From positions 2,724,479 to 2,788,478 of the forward strand of contig CM049321.1 of assembly GCA_026874595.1 (NCBI GenBank): a stretch of 64,000 nt of DNA, read 5' to 3'. The position numbers were made by a program, and so were the translations under genes. Positions 23,101-35,535 of this stretch are shown piece by piece (within the stretch, counting starts at the first letter, position 1; each line of letters starts with the position of its first letter). Source of the DNA: Sipunculus nudus. Its lineage: Eukaryota > Annelida > Sipuncula > Golfingiida > Sipunculidae. The notes under the pieces are model-generated. The model made no database searches, was not told the DNA's origin, and worked only from the letters and a program-made list of their open reading frames with translations.

Positions 23101-26100
23101 CGGGATGCAGAGTCTTTAAAAAAACTGATAAATGTTATGAATGTTTTTACATATTATTCTTCTTTAAAAGTGAACTATGATAAGTCAGAAGCAGCATGAC
23201 CAGGAAGCTGTAGAGCCAGACGCGACAGACCTATTGAATGTAGATGGATTAACTGTAGATGCTATTCAAATCTTTGGCATTTACTTTTCATATGATTCAG
23301 ATATTGTAATGGAAAAGAATTTCACAAAGATAAAAGAAAAGATGAATAACACCTTGAATGTTTGGGGAACCCGTACAATGACAATTTTTGGTAGAATTGA
23401 GATAACTCGGGCACTTGTTTATCCACTATGTTGTTTGCTACAATCATGTGTGAACAAAAAAGGAGTTTTGTTACTGAGGCCCAAGGTATGATTAACAAAT
23501 TTATATGGAAGGGAAAAAAGCCAAAGGTAAAATATAACACTGCAGCAAGACCATATAATATGGGCGGCCTGAAACTGCCAGACATTGAATAAATGCTGAA
23601 AGGTCAACAAGTTATGTGGATAAAACGACTAATTACTGACGAAAATAAACCTTGGGCGAAGTTAGTCTCATGTTATTTAATTATATTAGGAAAAACATCT
23701 TTCATAAGATCAAATTTTGATAAAGCAAGCACTCCGCAGGGTCTGCCAAAATTCTACAAAAAATGCTTGTTTTTATGCACCGAAATTTCAAAAAGTTATC
23801 CATAATAAAGGTATGAAGTATTATCTTAAACATTATAGAATAATTCAATAATTCAAATTAACAATGCGCCCTTTTTTACAAACATTTATCAGCTGTCGGA
23901 ATTAATTACATAAATGACCTTGATAATAAGAATGGGTCGTTTAAATCTTGGAATAATGTGACTAATGGTAATTAAACTTAATTAGGTAAACTTCTATAAC
24001 AGCCAGTAATTGCCTCTGTCTCAGCGAATTTACCTTCTTTGATAAAAGAACATACGTTTGAGAATACAAATTTCTGCGATGATTCAGTATTGATCAACAA
24101 CAAGCAATATTCTATATCAACATAAAATTCAAAAATGATTTACAGTAAATGTATTCAGGACAAAACTGAGTTCAGAAACATTATATGGAACGAATGCTTG
24201 GATGTTACTGCACAAGAAAAGTAACTTCGTTTTACATCAATTTATGAAATCTCTTCAGATAGGTATTTAAGAGAATTTCTTTACAAAATTATGAATAATT
24301 ACTCGGCAGTTAACAGAAATTTGTATAAATGGAAATTAATTAAAACGGGTCGATGTGACTATTGCTTTATTGGGAATCAATTTTTCACTTGTTTTGTGAG
24401 TGTACGGTTACAAAGAATTTCTACTTTAAGATTAAGGATGGTTAAAACTATGTGATATTAATATTCCTGAAATAACATAAAATAAAGTTATTTTTTGGAA
24501 TCCTACCTATGAGTAAAGAAAATTTCATGATAAATACCATTTTTCTCATATACAAGTATATTATTTTTAAAGGTTAATCTTTTCCATGTGTCGCAAGTCT
24601 ATTTGCAAAATTTATTTGTACTTTGAAATCCTTGCAAAAAGAAGAATATCTCATTGCTTAAAAGGAGTTAGAACTGGAGGACCACCTAAAGAAATGGAAA
24701 CCTCTATTAACTCTGATAACCTAAAATGTTTGTAATTGAAAACTGGGCTATTTAAAAAAAAATACGAAAATCCTTATACAGAATAAGGAATATAGTTCAT
24801 GTTTAGGGTGTGAACAGCCATGTATACTCAACTTATTATGTACCTGCCTAGCAAATAATTTGAGTTAATATGTGTATGTGCTTAAATATTATGTTCATAT
24901 GCATCAGTATGCAATGTATATTGGATTGTGTATGACGTGTGCATTCAAAATACGTTTGTGTTTAAAAAAAAAAGATAGGTCTACCTTTCAGGGGATCCAA
25001 CAAAACAAAATCAACATACGAGCCATTGAAGTTTCCGCATAATCCATTGAGTCCATTTTGATACGCATTACCAAAGTAAAGGTAGAATGAAAATTTGCGA
25101 TCCGAGCAAAACTTGAAAGGTCTCGTCTTTGATTTACAGCACAGTTTGTATTCCCCAAACCAGCAATTAACGTTCAAATCGTTGTACGGAAGCGTCACAA
25201 CGTTGCTATTCTGTGAACGAAAGATTATTATAAATTGCTTGTGCATATTTAGTATATCGAAAGGTAATGTATGTAAATTTCTGCTCCACTAGTCTGTTTC
25301 AACCAGCTTTCCGTATCCCTCCCTGGAGATATTATGTAATATTCGATGCTGGTTGTTAATTCTTTTAGTATGTCTTTTTTGCAACTTCATTATATATATA
25401 TAGAAGGAAGTGTTACCCTCCGATGTAAGTGCTCTATGGCCTACAGACTAGGCCAGAGAGGTATAACTCTGAAGAAAAACAACACTGTTAATTCACAAAA
25501 GTCTGTTTCACGGGATGCGACATGATCATCAGGTGAATGTGGTTAGAATGAAGCTAACGGCGTGGTTTGAAAGGCCGAGACTTACGAGATTACGAGATTA
25601 TGCTTTGTGCGATTCGGGGGGGGGGGGGGGGGGTATGTGAAAGACTGACACTGATCCTATTGTCCTCGGGTGCTCAATAGGATTGGTCGGGGTACACGTG
25701 CGATACTAGGACATGACAGGGCAGGGCAAGGAGGTTATTTATTGTTTTAAATTTTATATATAATACAAAGATATATACCAGGATGCTCAATTAGCATATT
25801 GAACTGATTTGTAATAGGGTCTTGGAAGCAGTGAACATTTCAGTAGTATACATATGATATATGATATGATAATATATGAAAATACACAATATACAAGGCA
25901 AATATACATTATTAAAGGCAAATATACTATACTATACTCATACAAGTGGAATCCACTCGGTAAACTCACCATGATGTAGTGATTACGCCATGTCCCTCAT
26001 CACTGCAAAGCAGTGAGAAAACAACTACCTGAACAGGTATAAGTCTGCCCAGTGGATCCTCGGTGGGGGGGGGGGGGAGGGGGGTTGAAGGGGGCACGCT

Positions 26101-27074
26101 GAATATTAGTACGAATGCTAGGTTTTAAAATATTTCAGGGTGAATTTGTTTTGATGGCGGCATTTGGAGAGAATTTCAGCTCTTGAGTTCAACAATGATC
26201 CAGGGGGGGGGGGGGGGTTGCTATAAGTAGCTTTTCAGACAAGCAGAGATCACACTTCCTAGTCCCACAGAAGTAAGGTGCTGCCTTGGAAGATATTTCC
26301 CAGGAGAGCTTGTAATTGATATTGTTGTCTTTTAGTGACCAAATGTGTTTAGACAGTTCAGTATTTTTAGCGTGGGATCTGTTCCGAAAGGATTGCTTGT
26401 GGTTATTGTATCTTGTCTTGAAATCACCTTCAGCACACCCTATGTAGTGTTTCACGTCATTGTCTGTTCTAACTGTTACCTTATAGACAATGCATTTTAG
26501 CTGACACTGACCATTCATAGGACATTCATCTTTTTTTTACGGCGGTTACATTGTTTTTGAGGTACATTTACAGCATTGTCAGTATTTAAAACCTTCATAT
26601 TATGTTTGCTGATCAGGTTAGACATGTTGGGTAGACAGCTATAGCTAATTTTCAAATTGTTCCTGTTGAATAACCTGTGGTACCTGTGATGTTTAGGTGA
26701 GTGTTTTTCAACTAGTTTCATGAATTGTCTGCCAATGTTGGTTTTTACATGACGGCTGTAGGGGGGATTGAACCATATTATTTTCCTTTTCCTGTTTCTT
26801 TTGCTTTTCACTGTGGGTTCAACATATTTTAAGCTTTCTGAGAACCCGCTTTTCGCTAAAGCTTTGTCGTACATGGGTTTGGCTTTCATAAATAGCTCTT
26901 TATTGCAGGAGTTGTCAGATACACGTTTGCTGATCATCATAGGTATCTGCCTAATAATAGTCTCGGCCTTTCAAACCACGCCGTTAGCTTCATTTTATTC
27001 ACATTCACCTGATGATCGGGTCGCATCCCGTGAAACAGACTGTTGTGAATTAACAGTGTTGTTTTTCTCCAGAG

Positions 27075-27129
<55 letters not shown>

Positions 27130-30100
27130 AAATGCAAGTCATTGTTACGTATACGGTTCAAATATTTCGAAGAATCTATTTATTCAGAGATATATCTATA
27201 TCTATATATCTATATCTATCTATATCTTTATATATATATCCGGTCTTGCATATTGGCACGAGTTTTTTTACTTGAGTGACTGCTAGCAATGTTACTCAAA
27301 ATATATGCTCGGTTATTGATCAAAGATGGTAGAAGATCAGTCTCACATTTACTTGACAATCCAGTCAATATGTTTTAATACTCTAATCTCAAGGATTCTC
27401 TAAATTTGTGAAATTTGTTCACATCGCCCGTCGATTGTTATGCTGGTCCTATACGCTTAAAGAGTAAAATGCATATAGAATTATTAAATAAAAAGATTCG
27501 TCCTTTAACAAGTGAATACACTATTCATCAATACCCTGAGGAAAAGTCAACTCACCACAGAGAGTGCATTGGGGAACATTTCGTAATTATCACCGTTGTG
27601 ACTTATCATTATTTTTTTCACAAAACTGATGGCTCGACGTTCGTCTACGATGTTTCGTCGATATGTCTGCATACCAACACTGAAGTCTCCGTTAGTCGCT
27701 ACAGCCAAATCGTACGTACATACATCGTTGACCTGGAATATTTGTCCATCTGGTGTTTTCCCGTGTGGATCTAGCCTTACCGAACAATGTCCCCACTGTT
27801 GAGAAGGTGCAGTCGTTGTTTGTGGTGCTCGAGTAGATGATGTCGTTGTTGTTTGAGCCTTGGTGGTTGTCGTTGATACTGGAAGGGGTTCTCCACCAGC
27901 TGCAAAGTAATGGACACATTAAAAAGAGCCACGTTTTTTTTTTTCACATTAACACATGAGGTTGATTTGTTGGATAATCCCAAACACGCTCTGTGATTGG
28001 TTGATAGCAGTAAAAACAGAACCATGAAGATATTTGTATCCGAACGATGAAGCTGTGTCCCTCTTATACAAATTGATCACAATCTCAGTATCTTATGTCA
28101 TCAGTGTTTACATTTTCCTGTATTTTCAGTCCTATACAAACAAGCGGGCAAAAAGCTGGTGTTTGCGAAACTAATCAGTGCCACCATTTACGTGTAGCGA
28201 CTTTAAAGATCTGCGTCCGGCATGCGTGTAGGTTTGCCAACACTAAAAACGAAAATAAATGACTTATGTGAAACTCACAGTCACACCCGGCATCGTCCCA
28301 CCAGTATCCTACAAAAAATCCTTCTGTTTCACATTCGTATTGCAAAGCCTGAAGTTGCTCACATACGACATCGGCCATTGCTACTTGATCGTCATACACG
28401 CCACAGATGTCGTACTCGCACGCTTCGTAATATTCAGAGAAACCCAGCGTAACTAAACAGTCAGCAAACGGTCCAGTGGTGTCATTTATCTGACCACATC
28501 TGTTCCATAACGCGGCTTCGTCTATCATTTCTAGGGTACAATCCGGGCCCAGTGGGGTTTGTCCTTCGCATCTAAATCGATATGCAAATGAAGATTATAT
28601 GTGAGATTATACATATATGTATTGTGCAGGTAATTAGTAGTTAGGGGATTTTCATAGATATGCAAAGGGTGTACTGTATTTGTTCTGAAATTTACAACAA
28701 ATACTTCTCAGGATTAATCTATTTTGTCATTTATGAGCACATTAAAAGATATATGAACACAATATAAATATAACATTCACTAGGTGCATTAAATTTACAC
28801 TCTGCATATTCAAAAATAATTAATATCACGCTTCATGTCCATCCTTCCTGTAAAGATTTACCTGTACTGTAACGGAGTGTATATTGACAATCCTTTTTCT
28901 TTTTGCGACAACATTTTTTTATAGTATCCTATAAAATTACCAACATTATTTGGAAAATGGAACAATAAAGACTATATCGAACAATCAGTCAATTACTTGC
29001 GGTAGGTAACGTTGGTGTATGCTACGTGTCACGTTTAACGTTTTATGAATGTCTGATGTCAGTTTCGATTAAGTGACTGAATATAGACCAGGTATCAATG
29101 AAGGGGCTGAATACACAGATACCGTGCTTCGCGATGTATCGGAGCACCTGTCAATCATTACAGCCTTAACATTGACGATTTTTGCCATATTACAAAGGGA
29201 AACCTACCAGTGTCCCTGATTTACACCTACCAAGAACTCCAATGATTTTACACAGCTTTCCGAAATCCATCGGGCCCTTACCTAAGGACTGGTGAAAAAT
29301 GGTCAAATATTGAGGACTTACTGTACCACATTCCAACTGTCTCCAAATTCTCGGAAGCCTTCCCGGTCGGAAGGAACTAGAACTCCGTAACTCGTCGTCA
29401 AATCGTCACCTGGGCTAGAAATTCAAATAATTGAAATCATGTTATTGAATATTATAAACTTTACGTTTACATGAGTGTTCAAAAATTAAAAAATATGGTC
29501 AAGAACACAGTTAACCGTATTTGAAAGGATTGAAATCATTAGATCTAAAATTAATTAAAAACTTTATCAAAAGTTCTTTGAGGCAGGATTTAAATTTTTC
29601 AGATAGAGTAGATAGAAGAGAAAATATCTTTAAATTAGAGCTTAATACAAGTAAAGAATACTAGTAAATGAATTTTATAAAACTGATTATTTAAACTATA
29701 TGGAGCCATTCCCAAGGAGTGGCTGCAATTAATAAAAGAAAAGCGGAAACCAACAGGGGAATAAGGTTCTAATCTACCGAGAATAAATTCTAAACAAATG
29801 TACAACATTAGTGAAAAGTGTAAAAAAAATGCAGCAAATTTCTGTTTTTGCAATGCATTTTCATATGGTTGTTAGTTTGAAATACTAAAAGGCTATTAAA
29901 ATCAACCAATGGGAAAAATTCACATTTTACGTTTTCTAATAAGCGAAATCACATTTCTTATTAAATATCAAATGTTCAAATCAATGATATTACAAATCCT
30001 CATTTCAGTTACACGAGTTACATCCATGGTAAAGTATACCAAAATAATGGTTTTTGAAAAGTGACAAATCATAAACATTTTTGATAAAGTATGATTTAAG

Positions 30101-33100
30101 GTGATTTGTTTTCTTCTTCATAAAAAAGTGCGTATTTATGGTGTCATTTCACAGACTTCTCTCTCATCCCTTATATTCCAGCACATATTGTTGTCTGTTA
30201 TACTGAGATGCATTCTTTGTAAACATTTTTTTTCGAAATAACACTATTTCTGTAGAGAGCTATGGCCGCTTTTGTACTTCAAGGTCACCCCTAATCCAAA
30301 TGGTTAATCATTGTATGCGCATGCATGCGCCAGATCGAACGTTTAAAAATCTTAACACCAGGTTCACCAGCAATGACCTACAGCCTTACCAAACAACGTT
30401 GTAAAACCAATGTAGGTTACAGTCTTATAATTAACATATATTATCTTAGTAACTAAACTTCATGGCCAAGAGATAAGCTCACCAAAGTGTGACTCCTGGG
30501 AAAATTAGTCTTGTTCTGATAGCAGAACGCTCTTGAGAGGGTGTGTGTTACGGGCTGCACATGAAAGCGGGACGAACTGTTTCGCTAGTGAAGCTTTGCT
30601 AGCGAAGCGGTGGTATACCGGGCTTGTGCCCCACCAACATGGGTATATATATATATATATATGTACGATTAATGTTATTTAGAATTTAACACTTACTCGC
30701 CATTGTTGTTTCCGCAGAGACCTTCCACCAGGCCTGCACCACTGTCGTACATCTCTGGTCCCAGACATACTTGAACATAAGATCTCCGATTCCATGTAAG
30801 GGTAACGCCTTTACTCTTGATCGTCAGGACCATTCTTTTTGCTACCTGCTCTATACGGAGATCTCCATTAACGACGTCAGGTAAGCCATATCTCACTGTG
30901 ATTTCATAAGTACCCTACAACGGTATAAATCAAAACAGTAAACCCCTGACCGTTCTTTACCCCAGAACTTAATTTGTATAAAGAAATTAAACATTAAGCA
31001 TCCGGCACATGAACAGAAATTTTTGTATACTCTCGGCCCTGCCTATTAGTTCTGGGGCCAATTTCCATGAGGAACCTAAATTTCGTGTTTACTACACCAA
31101 CCGTCATTATTATGTTTGATGCTCTCTCTTGTTAAAGTTATCCTCCGACATTATGGTTCAAAAGAGGAAGCATTTGGAATAGAACTGGAATTTAGACAAT
31201 ATTCATGCCGTAGCAGAAAATCAGTGTTATCTAAAAGGATAATATGACATATATTAAGTTAAACCGTGATTTGCTAGTTCAAATTTATCAAACGTTTTCT
31301 TAATGTTATAGCTATTTGTGTAAAAGGGTACAGCCATGGTAGCCAAGTGACCTTATTTCTAATGGACGTGTTTATTGACCTTAATTACCAGGAATGACTT
31401 AAATGATACTGAATAGAAGAGCAACACTCTAAAGATTTAAATAATAGTAAGAATTTCATTTGCACGGATTAAGCACATCAAAGTAAGGTTGAGTGGAAGC
31501 TCTGACTGAATTTAACAGTACAGATTTTTCACATTACAATTTTAAATGTGAACCCTGGAAATTAACCCATTATATTTATTTAATACCTGTACCGAGGTTA
31601 GTTTATAAAATTGCCGATTTCAGGCTTTTTGGACACTTTTCCAATATGATCTCTATGAATTACTTAAACAAAAAATTGCATCAACATTGATAATGACCTA
31701 GGGCGCAGCAAAACTTATCGTTAACCGCGCCGCTCCTATTGAGCTAAATCTAGATATACCGACCGTCCCGCCTATAGCTGAAATATTTGATTTTCTAACT
31801 CTATATTTGAATTTAGAAGCACAAACAGTTATTCCGTTTAAAACATAATTACTGAAAGTCAAAATATTAAATACGGTTAATTCCTTTTCAATTTATATTT
31901 TCTTTCCAGAACAAACATTTGAGAACCACACGACACAAGTACTTACCACCCACATGGATGTGTTCGTTAGTTTATATTGCATTCCGCGATAATTGATTAT
32001 CACCAGCTTGACCCATGAGACCTTAGTCCTCCCCCATTTGTTTTCAGTCTCTATCCACACAGAGAAGGTGCCGTCTTTGGCTGACACAAGGTTGTAGGTG
32101 CACACGCCCTGGTAGTGAACACGTTTGCCTCCGTCATTCTGACCAATGTGTGGATCCCCGGAGACATAGCAACAAGTGCCTGGCTGCGGTTTTGGCTCCC
32201 CATCAGCTAGAAAGAAATCAAGATGTAGTGTGAAACATATAAAGTCGCCAAGATGACCCTCAAGCCCCCTTTAAATTAATCTTTTGGTAATCCAGATTAT
32301 CTTCAAAATTTTATAGACTGCTCACCTGGGTATTTTTCTAGCCAGCCACAATTTTTTTATATAAATTATATTTAATCAGAACCTGTGTGTAATTTGGCTG
32401 ACCGACAAACCGAGGGTTTAGTGAAATACTTCTCGGCGGAGGTATAATAAAGTTTTATCAGTCTAGGTGGCTTAGTAGTAATTAGCTCTGTGATGATTTA
32501 TTATGTCAAAGGCTGATTATATGTTGTTCTTTTCAATAAAAAACGAGGCATTTTTGTATAATAAATAAAATAAAATATTACATGTTCATACATTAAGAAG
32601 TTAATTATATGAGAAAAAAATATATATTCTGCTATGAACATAATGAGGAAGACGAACTATAAATTTGTAACTAGTATTAAATCTGAATAGCTCAGTAGGC
32701 CACGCTGCCATCATTTTATATCCCTATGTTGACCACATCCGATGGCAAACCACTATTGCAGTTCTTGATATATAATTAACCCCATTAAAGCGTTATTCAA
32801 TAGAGAAACCCCCTAAGTCGCAGTCGTTTGAAGCATGACCTTTAAGCTTGTTCATTTTAGACCTTGTAGAATACCTCCCCTCACCTATTGGCTGAAATTT
32901 GAACCCACGATAATGTCTCTTTGATAAATGTACCACAGAAGCCGGTGAACTAGGGGTTACCCCTTCTAAGCATGCGCCGACCCGTTGCCATTTATTTAAA
33001 AAAAACTAAATGATATACCTAAAAATGCAAGCCAAACATGAATCTGTGGCTGCCATACATGTCCTCCAGAGTCTGTAATAGCTTAGAAGTTGACATTCTT

Positions 33101-35487
33101 ATAATGGCTGTGAAGTTTGGATATCATTATTTGAATCATGTGCGTTTTCAACAGTTAAACTCCATTGGCTTTAGAAATGGAGAGACTCGATATTGTGACA
33201 GATGTCAAGGAATGCTGAAAATTTTATAAATAAATCTCTCATGCAGTAAGTAGTATATTGAACAAAACTTTACCAGACTCAATTTTTCAAGTGTGTGTGT
33301 GTGTGTGGGGAGGGGGGGGGGGGGGGAGGGGCTGCCTCCCATCTAAGACCCCGACTGGTAAACTGGTAAAACTATCCTATCTGATCCTGTATTTCAACTG
33401 TGAGCATACCGAACCTATAGAGAATAAGAAGACAAAAGAAAGGTGTGGAAGTATAAAGACCTATTTATTTGGCAGATTGATTAAATGGTGACTATGAAGG
33501 TTCATTGATGATCGATCTCTGTGTGTGGCTCCCTGACATGAATACATAAACATATCAAACTCACATTCACATCCGGCAACGTCCCACCAGTTTCCTATTT
33601 CAAATCCAGCTGCCTCACACATAATTTGCAAGGCCTGAAGATGCTCACAAACTATCTCCCTGGTCGCTATGGTGTCATCATCGGTGGCACAGATGTCGTA
33701 CTCACAAGCATTGTAATAATCAGTGTAACCCAACTCATTCAAACAGTCCGCAAACGGTCCACTGGCGTCCGTTATCTGTCCGCAATTGTTCCATAAAGCG
33801 GCTGCGTCCATCAATTTTCGAGTACAGTGCGGACCCAGTGGGGTTACCCCTTGACATCTTCACAGAGCAGAAGTGAATCATCTATTTATTATCATTTCAA
33901 TAAACAACATACAAATTATGACGATATTTTAGTAAATAAACAATAGACAATTTTGGTTATGAAATGCTTGATTATGTCACCCCCAGCTATTGAGTGCCCA
34001 ATTCCCCCGTCAGATTCAAAGAAAAAAAGAATCATATACTAGCTGCTCCCGTGGAAAATCCACGGCTCTATCTGATGCATATTTTTGTAATGCGCTGATA
34101 GGAATAAAACGACGCATATAGTTTTTGCATGAACTATTGTCATGTGTTTTACTTATATGAAATAAAGATTACTTCAGCTAGAATCTTCCAGGAATACCCT
34201 CACCTAAAATATCAACATAGAAAGAAAAATTATGCTATTTTTAAGAAATCACACAATAAAAATAATTTTTTTCCCGATCAACAACATAGGTCCGACAGCT
34301 TCATTGCTTGGGAATATCGTAGATATAACAATTGAATACAGAAGCATTCTACTGTGAAGTTATGTGAAAGATGCTTTGTATAAATTGAAGCTCAGGCGAC
34401 ATCGTGAAACACGATGTTTTTTTTCAGTGTATTCATTTGAGGGTATAGTCTAAGGCATGTTAACAGACACATGCGTTATTTGCATACACAGGCATATGTC
34501 GTTGTAGACTCTTGTACGCGAAACGTATAGCTGCCAATGTGAAAAAGATAGGCCCAGAAAAATGTATTCCAACAGAATTAAATTTTGGGCTTAAAGTACT
34601 GTAAATTGTCATGGAATAAGCAGGTCTGATGCAAAATTGACAACTCTCTCAGATAAAAAAAGCAGGTTGATATATTTCGATGAAAGCATTTAGCAAAGAA
34701 ACCGATTCAGCCTTGGTCTGTACGCCCAGACTATAGATTCTAGTTTGTTATCAATTTAAGATGTACTGGTGATACTTATTCATGTTTCACCGTCCCTACA
34801 GACAACGGATCTTAACGAATAAATGTGAACCCCCCTCCCCCACCCCGAACGATATTTAAGTAGTGGGGCTTCTTTTGGGGGGAAATCCTAAAACACATGA
34901 TTTGGCCGAACTTTTGAAACCATTTTTATCATGGAAAGATATTTTTGAATGTATAAAAAAAATATACCTGTAACCCATAAATCATTTGTCAAGCGGTGGA
35001 CACTTCACTGGACTCAGTGCCCAGTGTTGACCAAACTGAAAGCCCTCGCATTGAAAGCGGAGCCATGTGGTCTTTGGATTACAAACCTTGACTTCCTTTT
35101 GAGAGGCGAAATGCCTTTACAAGCGTTACAAATGATATGGGGGATCAATGGAGAATATAGAGGACCCGCGTGAGCGCATATTGCACGGAAATGCCTTTTG
35201 GGCAGGACATGCGCTCTGGCCACGGTCTTAACAGGCCTGTGAAAATCCCCGAGGCGCCTCCGGTAAGACCGTAACAGGCGTTGCGTTGTCTTGCAGCAAA
35301 AAGGAAATAGGGGCACCTAATTGAGGAATATTATAATTATAAATTATTCAGCTGAATAGGGCATAATCCTGCAAGATAAAACAAACTTGTCCTAGAAGAG
35401 CAAACAACCGATACGTCTGCCGAATTTGGGAAGTCAAATCAGAACGGAAACAGGTAAACCGTGGTCTAGAAAAAACCCAACTCCATA

Positions 35488-35535
<48 letters not shown>

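Larger units (their letters stand above)
25462..27079 (-). mobile_element. Penelope-like element 1 with inverted terminal repeats
   Basis: A 5'-truncated Penelope-like retroelement (PLE) in intron 11 of the VWD/C8 gene, in the same orientation as that gene. It is bounded by 120-bp inverted repeats, 25462-25581 and 26960-27079, which share GCTAACGGCGTGG and CACGGGATGCGAC. Each carries a hammerhead ribozyme motif. The interior encodes the region C-terminal to the RT plus the GIY-YIG endonuclease. Known PLEs have terminal pseudo-LTRs in direct or inverted order and often encode hammerheads, which fits. The right end runs into (TA)n. Confidence 0.85.

Noticed and set aside
24985-25019. Longer version of VWD/C8 exon 12 ending at a GT at 24984
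   Set aside because: It leaves one base of a codon, whereas exon 13 needs two. The GTATGT donor at 25019 gives the right phase and matches exons 4 and 8.
27415-27774. 119-codon plus-strand frame
   Set aside because: Antisense shadow of VWD/C8 exon 11, which has splice sites, phase and domain support on the minus strand.
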